Below the pieces are notes generated by a model that saw nothing but the letters and a program-made list of their open reading frames with translations, did not search any database and was not told the origin of the DNA. DNA of 64,000 nt from Cryobacterium fucosi (GTDB lineage Bacteria; Actinomycetota; Actinomycetes; Actinomycetales; Microbacteriaceae), in the NCBI RefSeq assembly GCF_004403515.1, contig NZ_SOHH01000020.1, positions 352 to 64,351 of the forward strand, written 5' to 3'. Shown here piece after piece: positions 17,501 through 25,401 of the stretch. The first letter of the stretch is position 1. Every line of letters begins with the position of its first letter. Made by a program: the position numbers and the translations under genes.

Positions 17501-17649
17501 AGGAGCGCGGCGGTGGTGTCCGTGGATCCGCAGTCGACGGTGATGACGACGTCGGGCTGACGGGTTTGACGACTCAGAGCCTCGAGGGTTCTCTCGAGGT
17601 GCTTCGCGCCGTTTCGGGCAACAAGGATGGCGGTGACTCTGGCATGCAT
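14512..17649 (-). CDS. Giant family 2 glycosyltransferase with multi-helix membrane domain
   Basis: About 1045 residues. Residues 1-240 are a GT-A domain (TAILVARNGAKHLERTLEAL, VDCGSTDTT, ISADADLTFGEA, GGMLVRHTVWERLNGFDPAL). About residues 350-950 hold roughly a dozen membrane helices with large loops. The C-terminal 75 residues are a cytoplasmic low-complexity tail of Ala-Asp repeats. Such GT2-membrane fusions are conserved next to whiB and DUF5719 in Actinobacteria and presumably act on a cell-wall glycan. The ATG at 17649 follows TAGGCT by nine bases; GTG 17658 is an alternative start directly abutting that box. Confidence 0.9.
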   Translation of the reverse strand: MHARVTAILVARNGAKHLERTLEALSRQTRQPDVVITVDCGSTDTTAALLAAYGPTHFISADADLTFGEAIAAALRVTAPPESDGEMLWLLAQDSAPEPGALAAQLGELEIAPSVAVAGPKVMDWHARDYIHEFGQSMTPGGATVTLVESELDQGQHDGMSDVLAVSAGGMLVRHTVWERLNGFDPALPSADDSLDFCVRVRMAGYRVSVVAAARVASAGDGVAGPSGSSRGRARRKRVRAVRAAQLHRRLVYSRRWMIPVHWFGLVPLALLRSVGQLLQKEPGAVVGEFSAAFAAAFSGIRVSAARRRFAATRTLGWGSIASLRVSSAEVRRRHALRREASLTGARGDRPEIRFFSGGGAWTVIAAAVAGVAILAPLLGARTLTGGALLPLSGTPAELWAGVGYGWRDIGLGFVGAADPFAAVLAVLGSLTFWSPSFALVLLYFLALPLAALGAWLAASRLSHRASIRAVAATLWILAPTFLSALAAGRPAAILVHLLLPWLFFAGYAAARSWSASASAALLFAAIVACAPSLAPALLVVWLVSILASGRAVMRYLGIPLPALALAAPLVWDQGLRGNWLALLADPGAPVPSAAVSVWQLMLGFPTGELGGWTPLLEMLGLPGVHASILVPVLLIPLALLAAASMFLPGARGAGFAFLAVLLGLATAVASTHLFLSSIGSQTVNIWPGAGLSLAWLGLVGAVVFALRSMRRFSIAPAVSAVITLVIVAAPLVAALPLGTSVVQEGTDRSQPAFVSAEARTDARVGTLQIVPQPDGGILATIVRGDGASLDDQSTLSSTDGTISATERELATLAGNLASRSGLDAAGGLADFGIRFVLLRPAAVVPTGPGSAAPVSSAALETAARSTTALDGDAALVPVGDTAFGRLWRHDAEPVPGAIGAIPRTAGGPLGLIFALVAALVIGATVLLSVPTGAGPEAVRQANRDAIRQSARAGARSRKADARELKRAAKAKPPVMAVADAVADADADADADADADADAAPAPDSGRDAETPDADARDADAPDAPASTNDTPEATTPQEEDDDAK
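14653..14702. repeat. Hexanucleotide microsatellite inside the giant GT2 gene
   Basis: About eight tandem units of GGCATC or CGCATC on the plus strand encode the alternating Asp-Ala tail of the GT2 protein. The unit length keeps the reading frame, so copy-number change would only lengthen or shorten the tail. Confidence 0.85.
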
Positions 17650-17743
17650 ATCGGTCACAGCCTAGGTTGGTCCGCGCCGAACGCCGGGGAAGCGCGGGGG
17701 CGCGCCTGAAATCCGCCTCCAGGATGGAACGACGGCGACGGGG

Positions 17744-18064
17744 TCAGCCGACGCGTTTGCGGAGTTTACGGCGTTCGCGTTCGGAGAGCCCGCCCCAGAT
17801 GCCGAAGCGTTCGTCATTCGCGAGCGCGTACTGCAAGCACTCGGTTCTCACCTCGCAGGAGGCGCAGATCTTCTTCGCATCGCGAGTGGAGCCGCCCTTC
17901 TCGGGGAAGAATGCCTCGGGATCGGTCTGCGCGCAGAGCGAATCCGACTGCCAGGACAACGGATCGCCGTCGCCCGTTTCCTTGCGAACTCCGGGGACAC
18001 CCAAACGAACCGGATCAATGAACCAGTCCTCAGGAACCCCGGAACGATACTCAGACTGCGTCAT
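17744..18064 (-). CDS. whiB: WhiB-family iron-sulfur transcriptional regulator (WhiB2/WhmD-like)
   Basis: A 106-residue DNA-binding protein. Four cysteines, C44, C67, C70 and C76, in the C-Xn-CxxC-X5-C arrangement should hold a [4Fe-4S] cluster, followed by the GIWGG turn (88-92) and a basic C-terminus RERRKLRKR that contacts DNA. Proteins of this type control growth, division or redox responses in Actinobacteria; which one cannot be decided from sequence alone. I take ATG 18064, with GGGAG at a good distance, rather than ATG 18112. It has its own AT-rich upstream region with several repeats. Confidence 0.95.
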   Translation of the reverse strand: MTQSEYRSGVPEDWFIDPVRLGVPGVRKETGDGDPLSWQSDSLCAQTDPEAFFPEKGGSTRDAKKICASCEVRTECLQYALANDERFGIWGGLSERERRKLRKRVG

Positions 18065-18113
18065 ATCGTCTCCCACCCCACTGCAAAATGTGCCCGAATT
18101 ACCCGTCAGCACT

Positions 18114-18131
18114 AATTACAGCCGTGTAATT
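18114..18131. promoter_or_regulatory. Inverted repeat upstream of whiB
   Basis: Perfect AATTACA / TGTAATT with a GCCG spacer, 50 bp upstream of the whiB start in an AT-rich stretch. This could be an operator overlapping the promoter; the binding protein is unknown. Confidence 0.4.
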
Positions 18132-18162
18132 CCCTGCCGTCAAGTCGCAGATACTAAACCCT

Positions 18163-18206
18163 CAATATTGGCTGGAGAGTTTCGACTCGCCGATTCGCAA
18201 TATTGG
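18163..18206. promoter_or_regulatory. Paired CAATATTGG sites between whiB and galE
   Basis: The nonamer CAATATTGG occurs at 18163-18171 and again at 18198-18206, 35 bp apart in the same orientation; its core CAATATTG is itself palindromic. This lies 100-140 bp upstream of whiB and just after the galE stop. A dimeric regulator binding both sites is possible. Confidence 0.35.
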
Positions 18207-18207
18207 G

Positions 18208-19182
18208 TCAGATGTGCGGGGCGGATGCCGCCTGCCGGGACGCCCAGGCGCTGCCCACCATCTCTTCGAGGCTGTGCCGCATCTCCCAGTCGAGGTCCCG
18301 GGCGGCAAGCTCCCCCGACGCCACAATCCGATCCGGGTCGCCGGGCCGGCGAGGCCCGATCACCGGCGTGAACTCGATGCCGGTCACGGCGGAGACGGTC
18401 GTCATGATCTGGCCGACCGACACTCCGTCGCCGCTGCCGAGGTTGTAGACCGGGAGGATCGGCTCGCCGGCATCCAGTCGCCTGGCCGCGGCGACGTGGG
18501 ACACGGCGAGGTCGGCGACGTGGATGTAGTCCCGAACGCAGGTGCCGTCGGGCGTGGCGTAGTCGTTGCCGTTGATGCTCGGGGTGCGCCCGTCGATCAG
18601 GGCGTCGAAGACCAGGGGGAAGAGATTGTGGGGGCTGGTGTCGCGCAGTTCGAGCGCTCCGGACCCGACCACGTTGAAGTAGCGCAGGGAGGTGTGCGTG
18701 AGCCCCACCGCGATGCCCTGGTCCCGCAGGAGCCACTCGCCGATCAGCTTGGACTCGCCGTAGGGCGACTCGGGGCTCTTCGGCGTGTCCTCGGTGACGA
18801 GGTCGGTGTGCGGGGTGCCGTAGACGGCGGCGCTCGAGGAGAACACCATCCGGTTGACGCCGGATTCCTGCATCGCCGCCAGGAGGGTGGCCGTGGCGGT
18901 GACGTTCTGCTCGTAGGTGTGCAGCGGCCGCTGCACGGAGACGCCGGCGTACTTGAACCCGGCGACGTGCACGACCCCGGTCACGTCGTGTTCGGCGAAG
19001 GTGTGCATCAGGAGGTCGCCGTCCAGGATGTCGCCGTGGACGAACGGAACCGAGTCAGGCACGAAGTCGGCGTGGCCGCTGGAGAGGTCGTCGACGACGA
19101 CGACGTCGATGCCCTCGGCGAGGAAGGCCCGGACGATGTGCGAACCGATATAGCCGGCGCCGCCGGTGACAAGCCAAGCCAT
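18208..19182 (-). CDS. galE: UDP-glucose 4-epimerase
   Basis: A 324-residue cytoplasmic SDR that interconverts UDP-glucose and UDP-galactose with bound NAD. It has WLVTGGAGYIGSHIV at residues 3-17, catalytic Ser in MVFSSSAAVYG and the YxxxK pair in SPYGESKLIGEW, plus LRYFNVVGSGA and the GalE-typical DYATPDGTCVRDYIHVADLA. GAGG precedes the ATG at 19182. A second copy of this family lies at 39190 inside the glycan locus, so this one may be the housekeeping enzyme. Confidence 0.92.
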   Translation of the reverse strand: MAWLVTGGAGYIGSHIVRAFLAEGIDVVVVDDLSSGHADFVPDSVPFVHGDILDGDLLMHTFAEHDVTGVVHVAGFKYAGVSVQRPLHTYEQNVTATATLLAAMQESGVNRMVFSSSAAVYGTPHTDLVTEDTPKSPESPYGESKLIGEWLLRDQGIAVGLTHTSLRYFNVVGSGALELRDTSPHNLFPLVFDALIDGRTPSINGNDYATPDGTCVRDYIHVADLAVSHVAAARRLDAGEPILPVYNLGSGDGVSVGQIMTTVSAVTGIEFTPVIGPRRPGDPDRIVASGELAARDLDWEMRHSLEEMVGSAWASRQAASAPHI

Positions 19183-19237
19183 CTGAACCTCGCGGGATCA
19201 TGCGGCAACCCTGCATTGCCGCGCGTCCAGCCTAGCC

Positions 19238-19375
19238 TCAGCCCTGCCGTGCCTCTGGTCGCCGATTCCGCTGCGCGAGTTCCGGCCGGCCCAGACCGTC
19301 GTTGCGGAGGCCGAGAATGGTCGCGACGACGCCCCAGAGCACGAGCAACACGATAGCCACTGTGATGATGATCAT
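19238..19375 (-). CDS. Small single-helix membrane protein
   Basis: A 45-codon frame, MIIITVAIVLLVLWGVVATI followed by a short basic tail rich in Arg, Asn and Glu. It looks like a genuine small protein because the hydrophobic helix sits exactly at the N-terminus and the tail is strongly charged, consistent with an anchor whose tail is cytoplasmic. No homologue is recognised. It is divergent from the GlxA-type regulator and shares its upstream region, so it may be a target of that regulator. No clear Shine-Dalgarno is visible. Confidence 0.5.
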   Translation of the reverse strand: MIIITVAIVLLVLWGVVATILGLRNDGLGRPELAQRNRRPEARQG

Positions 19376-19451
19376 GGCAGGAATTCTACGTATTGTGTTT
19401 TCCTGCCGCGAGTGGCAGAATCGCCACTGATCGTCGGATTCCTGCCATTCC
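19376..19451. promoter_or_regulatory. Repeated TTCCTGCC sites in the glxA upstream region
   Basis: The octamer TTCCTGCC occurs at 19400-19407 and 19439-19446, and its complement GGCAGGAA at 19376-19383. A perfect inverted repeat AGTGGC / GCCACT with six bases between lies at 19411-19428. These TGGCAgAA-like elements resemble the TGGCSNGWWY sites bound by AdpA, a regulator of the same family as the adjacent gene, except for A at the S position. Autoregulation and control of the divergent small gene are likely but inferred. Confidence 0.5.
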
Positions 19452-19493
19452 GGCGTCCCGCCAGTCACTCGTCCTGTCGACAGGGGAACCGTC

Positions 19494-20450
19494 ATGCTGG
19501 GAAAAATCGTGTGCGTCACCATGCCGGGAATGGCGCTGTTCGAGTTCGGCGTCATCTGCGAGGTCTTCGGAATCGACCGGAAGGAGCACGGCGGCCCGGT
19601 CTTCGACTTCCACGTCACCGCTGCAGAGCCCGGACCGGTACGCACCAAGCTCGGTTTCGACATCGTGGTCACCGAAGATCTCAGCGCGGCCGATGACGCC
19701 GACCTGGTCGCCGTCCCGGCCTACCAGGAGGGCGTCGGCATCCATCCCGAAATACTTCGGGTCGTGCGCGAGGCCGAGGCTCGCGGAGCGTGGGTGCTCA
19801 GCGTCTGCAGCGGGGCGTTCGTGCTCGGCGCGGCGGGCATCCTCGACGGCAGGCGCAGCACCACCCACTGGATGTACACGGATGCCCTTGCCCGGGCCTA
19901 TCCGAAGACCGAGGTCGACCCCGACGTTCTGTTCGTGGAAGACCGGAGGGTGGTCACCGGCGCCGGGACCGCAGCCGGCATCGACGCCGCCCTGCACATC
20001 GTGCGCAAGGAGCTGGGCGCGGCGGCCGCCAACATCATTGCCCGGCGCATGGTTGTGCCGCCGCAGCGCGACGGCGGGCAGTCCCAGTTCATCCAGGCGC
20101 CGGTCTCCGACTGCCGGAGCGATTCCTTCGCCGCGGTCACCGAGTGGATGCTGCACAACCTCGACCGGGAACTCACGGTCGACAGCCTGGCCCGCCAGTC
20201 GCTGATGTCTTCGCGCACCTTCGCCCGCCGTTTCCGCGCCGAGCTGGGCACGACGCCGACGGCGTGGCTGAACCGCCAGCGGCTGCTCCGGGCCCAGCAA
20301 CTGCTCGAGGAGACCTCGCGGAGCCTCGAGGAGGTGGCCGCGGACACCGGGTTCGGAGCCGCAGCGGTGATGCGGCACCACTTCGTCAAGGTGCTCCAGA
20401 CCACCCCGACGGCGTACCGCCGCACGTTCGGCGGCAGCCGGGTCACCTGA
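19494..20450 (+). CDS. GlxA/AdpA-type AraC-family transcriptional regulator
   Basis: A 318-residue regulator. Residues 1-185 form a DJ-1/PfpI-like domain with the nucleophile-elbow sequence VLSVCSGAFVLGAAG. Residues about 215-312 form the two-helix-turn-helix AraC DNA-binding domain (LTVDSLARQSLMSSRTFARR, TPTAWLNRQRLL, VAADTGFGAAAVMRHHF). AGGGGA lies about 7 nt before the ATG. Relatives such as AdpA control secondary metabolism or catabolic genes. The upstream region carries repeated putative sites. The downstream end is marked by a tandem repeat and a palindrome rather than a classical terminator. Confidence 0.92.
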   Translation: MLGKIVCVTMPGMALFEFGVICEVFGIDRKEHGGPVFDFHVTAAEPGPVRTKLGFDIVVTEDLSAADDADLVAVPAYQEGVGIHPEILRVVREAEARGAWVLSVCSGAFVLGAAGILDGRRSTTHWMYTDALARAYPKTEVDPDVLFVEDRRVVTGAGTAAGIDAALHIVRKELGAAAANIIARRMVVPPQRDGGQSQFIQAPVSDCRSDSFAAVTEWMLHNLDRELTVDSLARQSLMSSRTFARRFRAELGTTPTAWLNRQRLLRAQQLLEETSRSLEEVAADTGFGAAAVMRHHFVKVLQTTPTAYRRTFGGSRVT

Positions 20451-20468
20451 CCCGCCGGGGCGCGGCAT

Positions 20469-20545
20469 CCGTTCCCGTTCCCGTTCCCGTCCCCGTTCCC
20501 GTCCCCGTTCCCGTTCCCGTTCCCGTTCCCGTCCCCGTCCCCGTC
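20469..20545. repeat. CCGTTC/CCGTCC hexanucleotide tandem repeat
   Basis: About twelve tandem hexamers, alternating CCGTTC and CCGTCC, start 18 bp after the glxA stop and run directly into palindromic element copy 2. The array is non-coding. Similar period-6 arrays occur inside two genes of this window. Confidence 0.9.
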
Positions 20546-20630
20546 GAATTCGACGGTGATTTTCCGGAAATCACGGCTTTTCCCGGTTATTCGACCTCGA
20601 AACGGTAAAAAGTCCGTCGAATTTGACCGG
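20541..20630. repeat. Palindromic element, copy 2
   Basis: The left arm contains GTCGAATTCGACGGTGA and the right arm the complement of GGTCAAATTCGACGGAC. It lies between the glxA stop and the convergent AbiEi/DUF559-type gene, with the GTCAAATT end facing that gene. Copy 3, in the opposite orientation, lies on the other side of the same gene. Confidence 0.85.
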
Positions 20631-20662
20631 CCGGGACCGCCCGGGAGGACCGCGTGTGCTCG

Positions 20663-21688
20663 TCAGTGCTCGTCTACGTCGCTCAGGCGGGGCGTGCGTG
20701 AGGTCGAGCGCGGCTGCATGCGCCAGGGAAAGGCCGGGAATTCCGTCTGTTTCGCAAGTCGGTAGTCGTCGGCGAGGGCATTGGACATGGCCTCTGCGCA
20801 GAGCGGCCATTTGCGGCGGAACAGAGGGTAGCTGAACCGCAGTACACGCCCGTTCTTGCGCGCCACGAGGATGTCGCGTTCGCGGTCGACGGCGAAGGCC
20901 TCCGGATTGTCGTGCCAATTCGCTCCATCGACCTCGACGAAAACCGCCGGCCCGATTTGACCGTCCAGGAAACCGACACCCGCGACGAAAGGCTGCGGAA
21001 CGAAAGGGATTCCGGCATCGAGCGCGAGAAGGCGGAATTCCGTCTCGCCGCCCGATCCCGCACGCCCGTCGACCTGCGAGCGCCAGGCTTGAACACGTTG
21101 AGGGGCGCGGGCGAAAATCTCGTCGAGATCCGACTCCACGATCCCGGCACCACCGTCTCGCCTGCTGTGCAGCGCCGCGTCAAGACACACAATCGACGTG
21201 ACCCGGTCGTGGTTTTCCAGCACATGCACGAGCGCATCAATCACACTCGTTCGCCACCGGAATGACGCGTTCCGATTGGTTGCGGCATCATTCCAGGTCA
21301 CGCGGTATCGGTGACCGTCTGATTGATCGAACGGCGCCCGCATGTCGTTGGGCCTTCGCAGTCCGCGGGCGGCATCGGGCACCGTGACATGGATCTTTTT
21401 GGTCTCCGGGGTCCAGATTCCCCAGGTGCGCAGGCAACTCAACCCGGCCAGGCGGCCGCCGATCCTGAAAGCCTCCGCAGCGAACCCTGGCACGGAGGGG
21501 ACGGAGTACCACCCCTTGCGAATCCGCACGATCGTCCCTTGATTCACTGCGCGGCGAAGATCCCGATCTGACCAGCCGTTCGACAGCAGGACGGCACGTT
21601 TGACAAACAATCCGAGTTCGGCAATGTCCGTCGGCAGCGAGCGCATGCCGGGCAGCATCGCACCGAAGAGGCGGGCGGCCGGCGACAT
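20663..21688 (-). CDS. AbiEi-like antitoxin domain fused to DUF559/Vsr-like nuclease domain
   Basis: Up to 341 residues. The N-terminal 100 residues have a winged-helix AbiEi-type antitoxin layout (LSNGWSDRDLRRAVNQGTIV, RKGWYSVPS). Residues about 225-310 have the DUF559/very-short-patch-repair-like core: EFRLLALDAG, FVEVDGANWHDNPEAFAVDR, RERDILVARKNGRVLRFSY, with conserved Glu, Asp, His and Arg. Such solitary proteins are common and usually multicopy in Microbacteriaceae; no AbiEii toxin gene is adjacent. ATG 21658 and 21646 are alternative starts. The gene is bracketed by two inverted palindromic elements. Confidence 0.75.
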   Translation of the reverse strand: MSPAARLFGAMLPGMRSLPTDIAELGLFVKRAVLLSNGWSDRDLRRAVNQGTIVRIRKGWYSVPSVPGFAAEAFRIGGRLAGLSCLRTWGIWTPETKKIHVTVPDAARGLRRPNDMRAPFDQSDGHRYRVTWNDAATNRNASFRWRTSVIDALVHVLENHDRVTSIVCLDAALHSRRDGGAGIVESDLDEIFARAPQRVQAWRSQVDGRAGSGGETEFRLLALDAGIPFVPQPFVAGVGFLDGQIGPAVFVEVDGANWHDNPEAFAVDRERDILVARKNGRVLRFSYPLFRRKWPLCAEAMSNALADDYRLAKQTEFPAFPWRMQPRSTSRTPRLSDVDEH

Positions 21689-21774
21689 CCGCCGATGTGT
21701 GGATGCCCCGCGGAATCGTCGCCTGCGGTGGATAAGTTACGCGCGCCTCCGCTGCTCCCTCATTCGCGTCGGGC

Positions 21775-21863
21775 CCGTCAAATTCGACGGAGATTTTGCC
21801 GAGAATGGCCCGAAACCCGGCATATCCGGCCATATACGGCAAAAAGTCCGTCGAATTCGACGG
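21775..21863. repeat. Palindromic element, copy 3
   Basis: The left arm starts GTCAAATTCGACGGAGA and the right arm is the complement of GTCGAATTCGACGGACT, with about 23 paired positions and an AT-rich centre. It lies between the AbiEi/DUF559-type gene and manA and is inverted relative to copy 2. Confidence 0.85.
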
Positions 21864-21879
21864 ACGAAGGCCGGGCCGG

Positions 21880-23172
21880 TCAGGGGGTGGTGGCCAGGAA
21901 CACGTCGCCGGAGCCGGCGAAGGTCAGGGTGCCCTCGTCCGGTGTGATGTAGACCGATTCGCCGCGTTTGAGGGTGACGGATGACGCAGCCCCGGCCACG
22001 AGGAATCCGCCGCTCGTGCAGATGGCGATACCGGGTCCCGCCAGCGTGAACTGGCGCATCGGGACACCGGAGGCGGCGTCGGCCGCATCCGTTGCCGGCT
22101 GCGCCGTGATGTGCACCAGGGCGAAGTCGTCCACCGCAGGGCGGTACTCGGCGACGCCCGGCGCGTGGGACACCGGGGCGAGGTAGGGCACGGGGAGCGA
22201 CGTGAACTCGAGCACGTCGAGCAACTCGTCGACGTCGATGTGCTTGGGGGTGAGCCCGCCGCGCAGCACGTTGTCGGAGGCCGCCATCAATTCGACGCCG
22301 AGTCCGGAGAGATAGGCGTGGATGTTGCCGGCCGGCAGGTAGAGCACCTCTCCGCGGCGCAGCGACACCCGGTTGGTGAGCAACGAGATGACGATGCCGG
22401 GGTCTCCCGGGTAGGCGACGGCCAGCGTGCGCACGGTGTCCAGCTCCAACGGGAACTCGAGGATGGCGCCGCCATGGACGAGGCCGACCGCACTCTCGGC
22501 GAGGGCGACCACCCGTTCGACCAGCCAGGCGACCTCGCCGCTGTCTTCCCCGCGGCCGTCGCGCAGCAGCCAGTCGACGGTGTCGCGGAGGGCCTCCGGG
22601 CCGAGCAGCCGCTGCTCCAGGGCGTCCAGGGCGCCGGGCTGCGGGTCGTCGCTCGCCACGTCGAGGGCACGGAGCTCGCCGAGGATACGACGGATCTCCA
22701 CCGGCTCGCGGAACCCGCAGAGCGCGTCGAAGCTCTCGCTCAGGGCGAGAATCACCTCGGGCTTGTGGAACGGGTCGCGGTAATTGCGCTCCGCGGCGCC
22801 GACCGGGATTCCGGCCTCATTCTCCAGGGCGAAGCCCGAGCGGGCGCGTGTCATGGTGGGGTGCGCCTGCAGGGAAAGCGGGCTCGCCGCGGCCAGGATC
22901 TTCATCAGGAACGGGAGGCGGGGTGCTCCGCCGGAGGCCTCCACCAGTTCCCTCCCGAGGGCGACCTCGGGGGCCGCCTCGATCCAGTCGGTGAGGGTGG
23001 CGTAGCCGCCGACCTGCTCGGGGTCGGTGATGACCGACGGCGAGCCGGGGTGGGCGCCCAGCCACAATTCGGCCTCGGGCTTGCCGGTCGGGGCATACCC
23101 GAGCAGTGCCGGGATCGCGCTGATGGATCCCCAAGCGTAGTCCCGGGGTGAATTGGCGATGCCCACAAACAT
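21880..23172 (-). CDS. manA: Mannose-6-phosphate isomerase, class I
   Basis: A 430-residue zinc-dependent cytoplasmic enzyme interconverting fructose-6-phosphate and mannose-6-phosphate. It starts MFVGIANSPRDYAWGS and carries the zinc and substrate motifs SLQAHPT, RDPFHKPEVILAL and the late GGLTPKHIDVDELL. AGGAG lies six bases before ATG 23172; a longer in-frame start at 23211 is less likely. It would feed the GDP-mannose branch needed by the gmd-based dideoxysugar pathway at 42-46 kb, although manB and manC are not in this window. It is divergent from the acyl-CoA dehydrogenase gene. Confidence 0.95.
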   Translation of the reverse strand: MFVGIANSPRDYAWGSISAIPALLGYAPTGKPEAELWLGAHPGSPSVITDPEQVGGYATLTDWIEAAPEVALGRELVEASGGAPRLPFLMKILAAASPLSLQAHPTMTRARSGFALENEAGIPVGAAERNYRDPFHKPEVILALSESFDALCGFREPVEIRRILGELRALDVASDDPQPGALDALEQRLLGPEALRDTVDWLLRDGRGEDSGEVAWLVERVVALAESAVGLVHGGAILEFPLELDTVRTLAVAYPGDPGIVISLLTNRVSLRRGEVLYLPAGNIHAYLSGLGVELMAASDNVLRGGLTPKHIDVDELLDVLEFTSLPVPYLAPVSHAPGVAEYRPAVDDFALVHITAQPATDAADAASGVPMRQFTLAGPGIAICTSGGFLVAGAASSVTLKRGESVYITPDEGTLTFAGSGDVFLATTP

Positions 23173-23304
23173 GCTGGCTCCTGTACTGCTCGGTTTAGAC
23201 CAAACTACCAAGCGCTTTCGGCCGCACCGACCCGCCCCCTAGGCTGGCGAGAATCCGCCGATCGCCGCACGCGAGGCCGTCGCACCCTGCAATGGAGCAT
23301 CCAG

Positions 23305-24483
23305 ATGACTTTCGAGCTACTTCCCGGTGACCTCTACGGCTATGAGGGCCTGCTCACGGACCAGGAGAAGACGGCCCTGACCAACCTGCGCTCTTACCTC
23401 GAGTCGGATGTACGGCCGATCGTCAACGGATGCTGGGAGCGCGCCGAGTTCCCGGAGGAGGTCGTCCGTCCGCTGGCGAAGCTCGGGACGTACTCCTTCG
23501 GCTGGCCGGAGACACGGCCGTTCGCGAACTCGGCCGTGTTCCGCGGCTTCGTGGCGCTGGAGATCGCCCGGGTGGACGCATCCGTCGCCACCTTCGTCGG
23601 AGTGCAGAACGGGCTGGCCTGCGGCACGATTTCGGTGACGGGATCGCAGGAGCAGCGTGACGAGTGGCTGCCCCGGCTGGCTTCGGGCGAGATCGTCGGC
23701 GCGTTCGGGTTGACGGAGCCGCTCTCCGGCTCCGACGCGGCACAGGGTCTCCGCACCACGGCCACCCGGGACGGCGACCTCTGGCGGCTGAATGGGGCCA
23801 AGCGCTGGATCGGCAATGGGACCTTCTCGGACATCACGATCATCTGGGCGAAGGACACCGCGGACGGGCAGGTCAAGGGCTTCATTGTGCACACTGATGC
23901 TCCCGGCTACACGGCCACCAAGATCGAGGGCAAGATCAGCCTGCGTGCCGTGCAGAATGCCGACATCACCCTCGACGACGTCGTGGTTCCCGAACGCAAC
24001 CGGTTGCAGAACGCGAACTCGTTCAAGGATGCGGCGAAGGTGCTGCGTTTGACCCGCGCCGAGGTGTCCTGGGCGGCCGTGGGAACGGCGATGGGTGCCT
24101 ACGAGGCAGCCGTGGCGTATTCACGGGAACGTGTGCAGTTCGGCAAGGCGATCGGCGGGCACCAGCTGGTCCAGGATCTGCTCGTGAAATCGCTCGGCAA
24201 CATCACCGCGAGCCTGGCGATGGTGGTGCGGGTCTCGCAGATGCTCGATGAGGGCAGCCAGCGCGACGAGCACTCCGCTCTTGCCAAGCTCTACACGACC
24301 GCGAGGATGCGCGAGACGGTGGCCTGGTGCCGTGAGCTCTTCGGCGGAAACGGGATCGTGCTCTCCTACGACGTGGCGCGCTTCTTCTCGGATGCGGAGG
24401 CGATCTACTCCTACGAGGGCACCCAGGAGATGAACACCCTGATCGTCGGGCGCACGATCACGGGGCAGGCTGCCTTCGTCTAG
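23305..24483 (+). CDS. Acyl-CoA dehydrogenase (glutaryl-CoA dehydrogenase-like)
   Basis: A 392-residue FAD enzyme that oxidises an acyl-CoA at the alpha-beta carbons. It shows the FAD/substrate motifs GAFGLTEPLSGSDA and WIGNGTFSDITIIW, RVQFGKAIGGHQLVQDLL, and the late GGNGIVLSYDVARFF. E371 in YSYEGTQEMN is at the position of the catalytic base in glutaryl-CoA dehydrogenases. GGAG lies about 10 nt before the ATG. No other beta-oxidation genes are adjacent, so the physiological substrate is uncertain. A repeat array starts four bases after the stop. Confidence 0.93.
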   Translation: MTFELLPGDLYGYEGLLTDQEKTALTNLRSYLESDVRPIVNGCWERAEFPEEVVRPLAKLGTYSFGWPETRPFANSAVFRGFVALEIARVDASVATFVGVQNGLACGTISVTGSQEQRDEWLPRLASGEIVGAFGLTEPLSGSDAAQGLRTTATRDGDLWRLNGAKRWIGNGTFSDITIIWAKDTADGQVKGFIVHTDAPGYTATKIEGKISLRAVQNADITLDDVVVPERNRLQNANSFKDAAKVLRLTRAEVSWAAVGTAMGAYEAAVAYSRERVQFGKAIGGHQLVQDLLVKSLGNITASLAMVVRVSQMLDEGSQRDEHSALAKLYTTARMRETVAWCRELFGGNGIVLSYDVARFFSDAEAIYSYEGTQEMNTLIVGRTITGQAAFV

Positions 24484-24486
24484 CGC

Positions 24487-24690
24487 CCGGTGGTCGAGCC
24501 CTCCCCCGGTGGTCGAGCCCGCCGAGACCCGGTGGTCGAGCCCTCCCCCGGTGGTCGAGCCCTCCCCCGGTGGTCGAGCCCGTCGAGGCCCGGTGGTCGA
24601 GCCCTCCCCCGGTGGTCGAGCCCGTCGAGGCCCGGTGGTCGAGCCCTCCCCCGGTGGTCGAGCCCGCCGAGACCCGGTGGTCGAATTTGA
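24487..24690. repeat. GGTGGTCGAGCC repeat array 1
   Basis: About nine tandem GGTGGTCGAGCC-headed units, some followed by CTCCCCC and others by CGTCGAGGCCC or CGCCGAGACCC. It lies between two convergent genes (acyl-CoA dehydrogenase and the CsoR-type regulator). The units are of the dispersed type common in Microbacteriaceae. The remaining 24691-24829 shows nothing recognisable beyond a short AATTCAGG / CCTGAATT inverted repeat. Confidence 0.9.
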
Positions 24691-24829
24691 CAGTGAGGTC
24701 CGTCCCAAATTCAGGTGTGGAGCTCGGAACAGTGCGACGGATGCCCGCCGGCGCCTTGACATGGCGCGGTTCTCCTGAATTCGGAACGCACTCGACCACC
24801 GGGGACCGACGGCGCCCGTCAGGCCAGGG

Positions 24830-25397
<568 letters not shown>

Positions 25398-25401
<4 letters not shown>

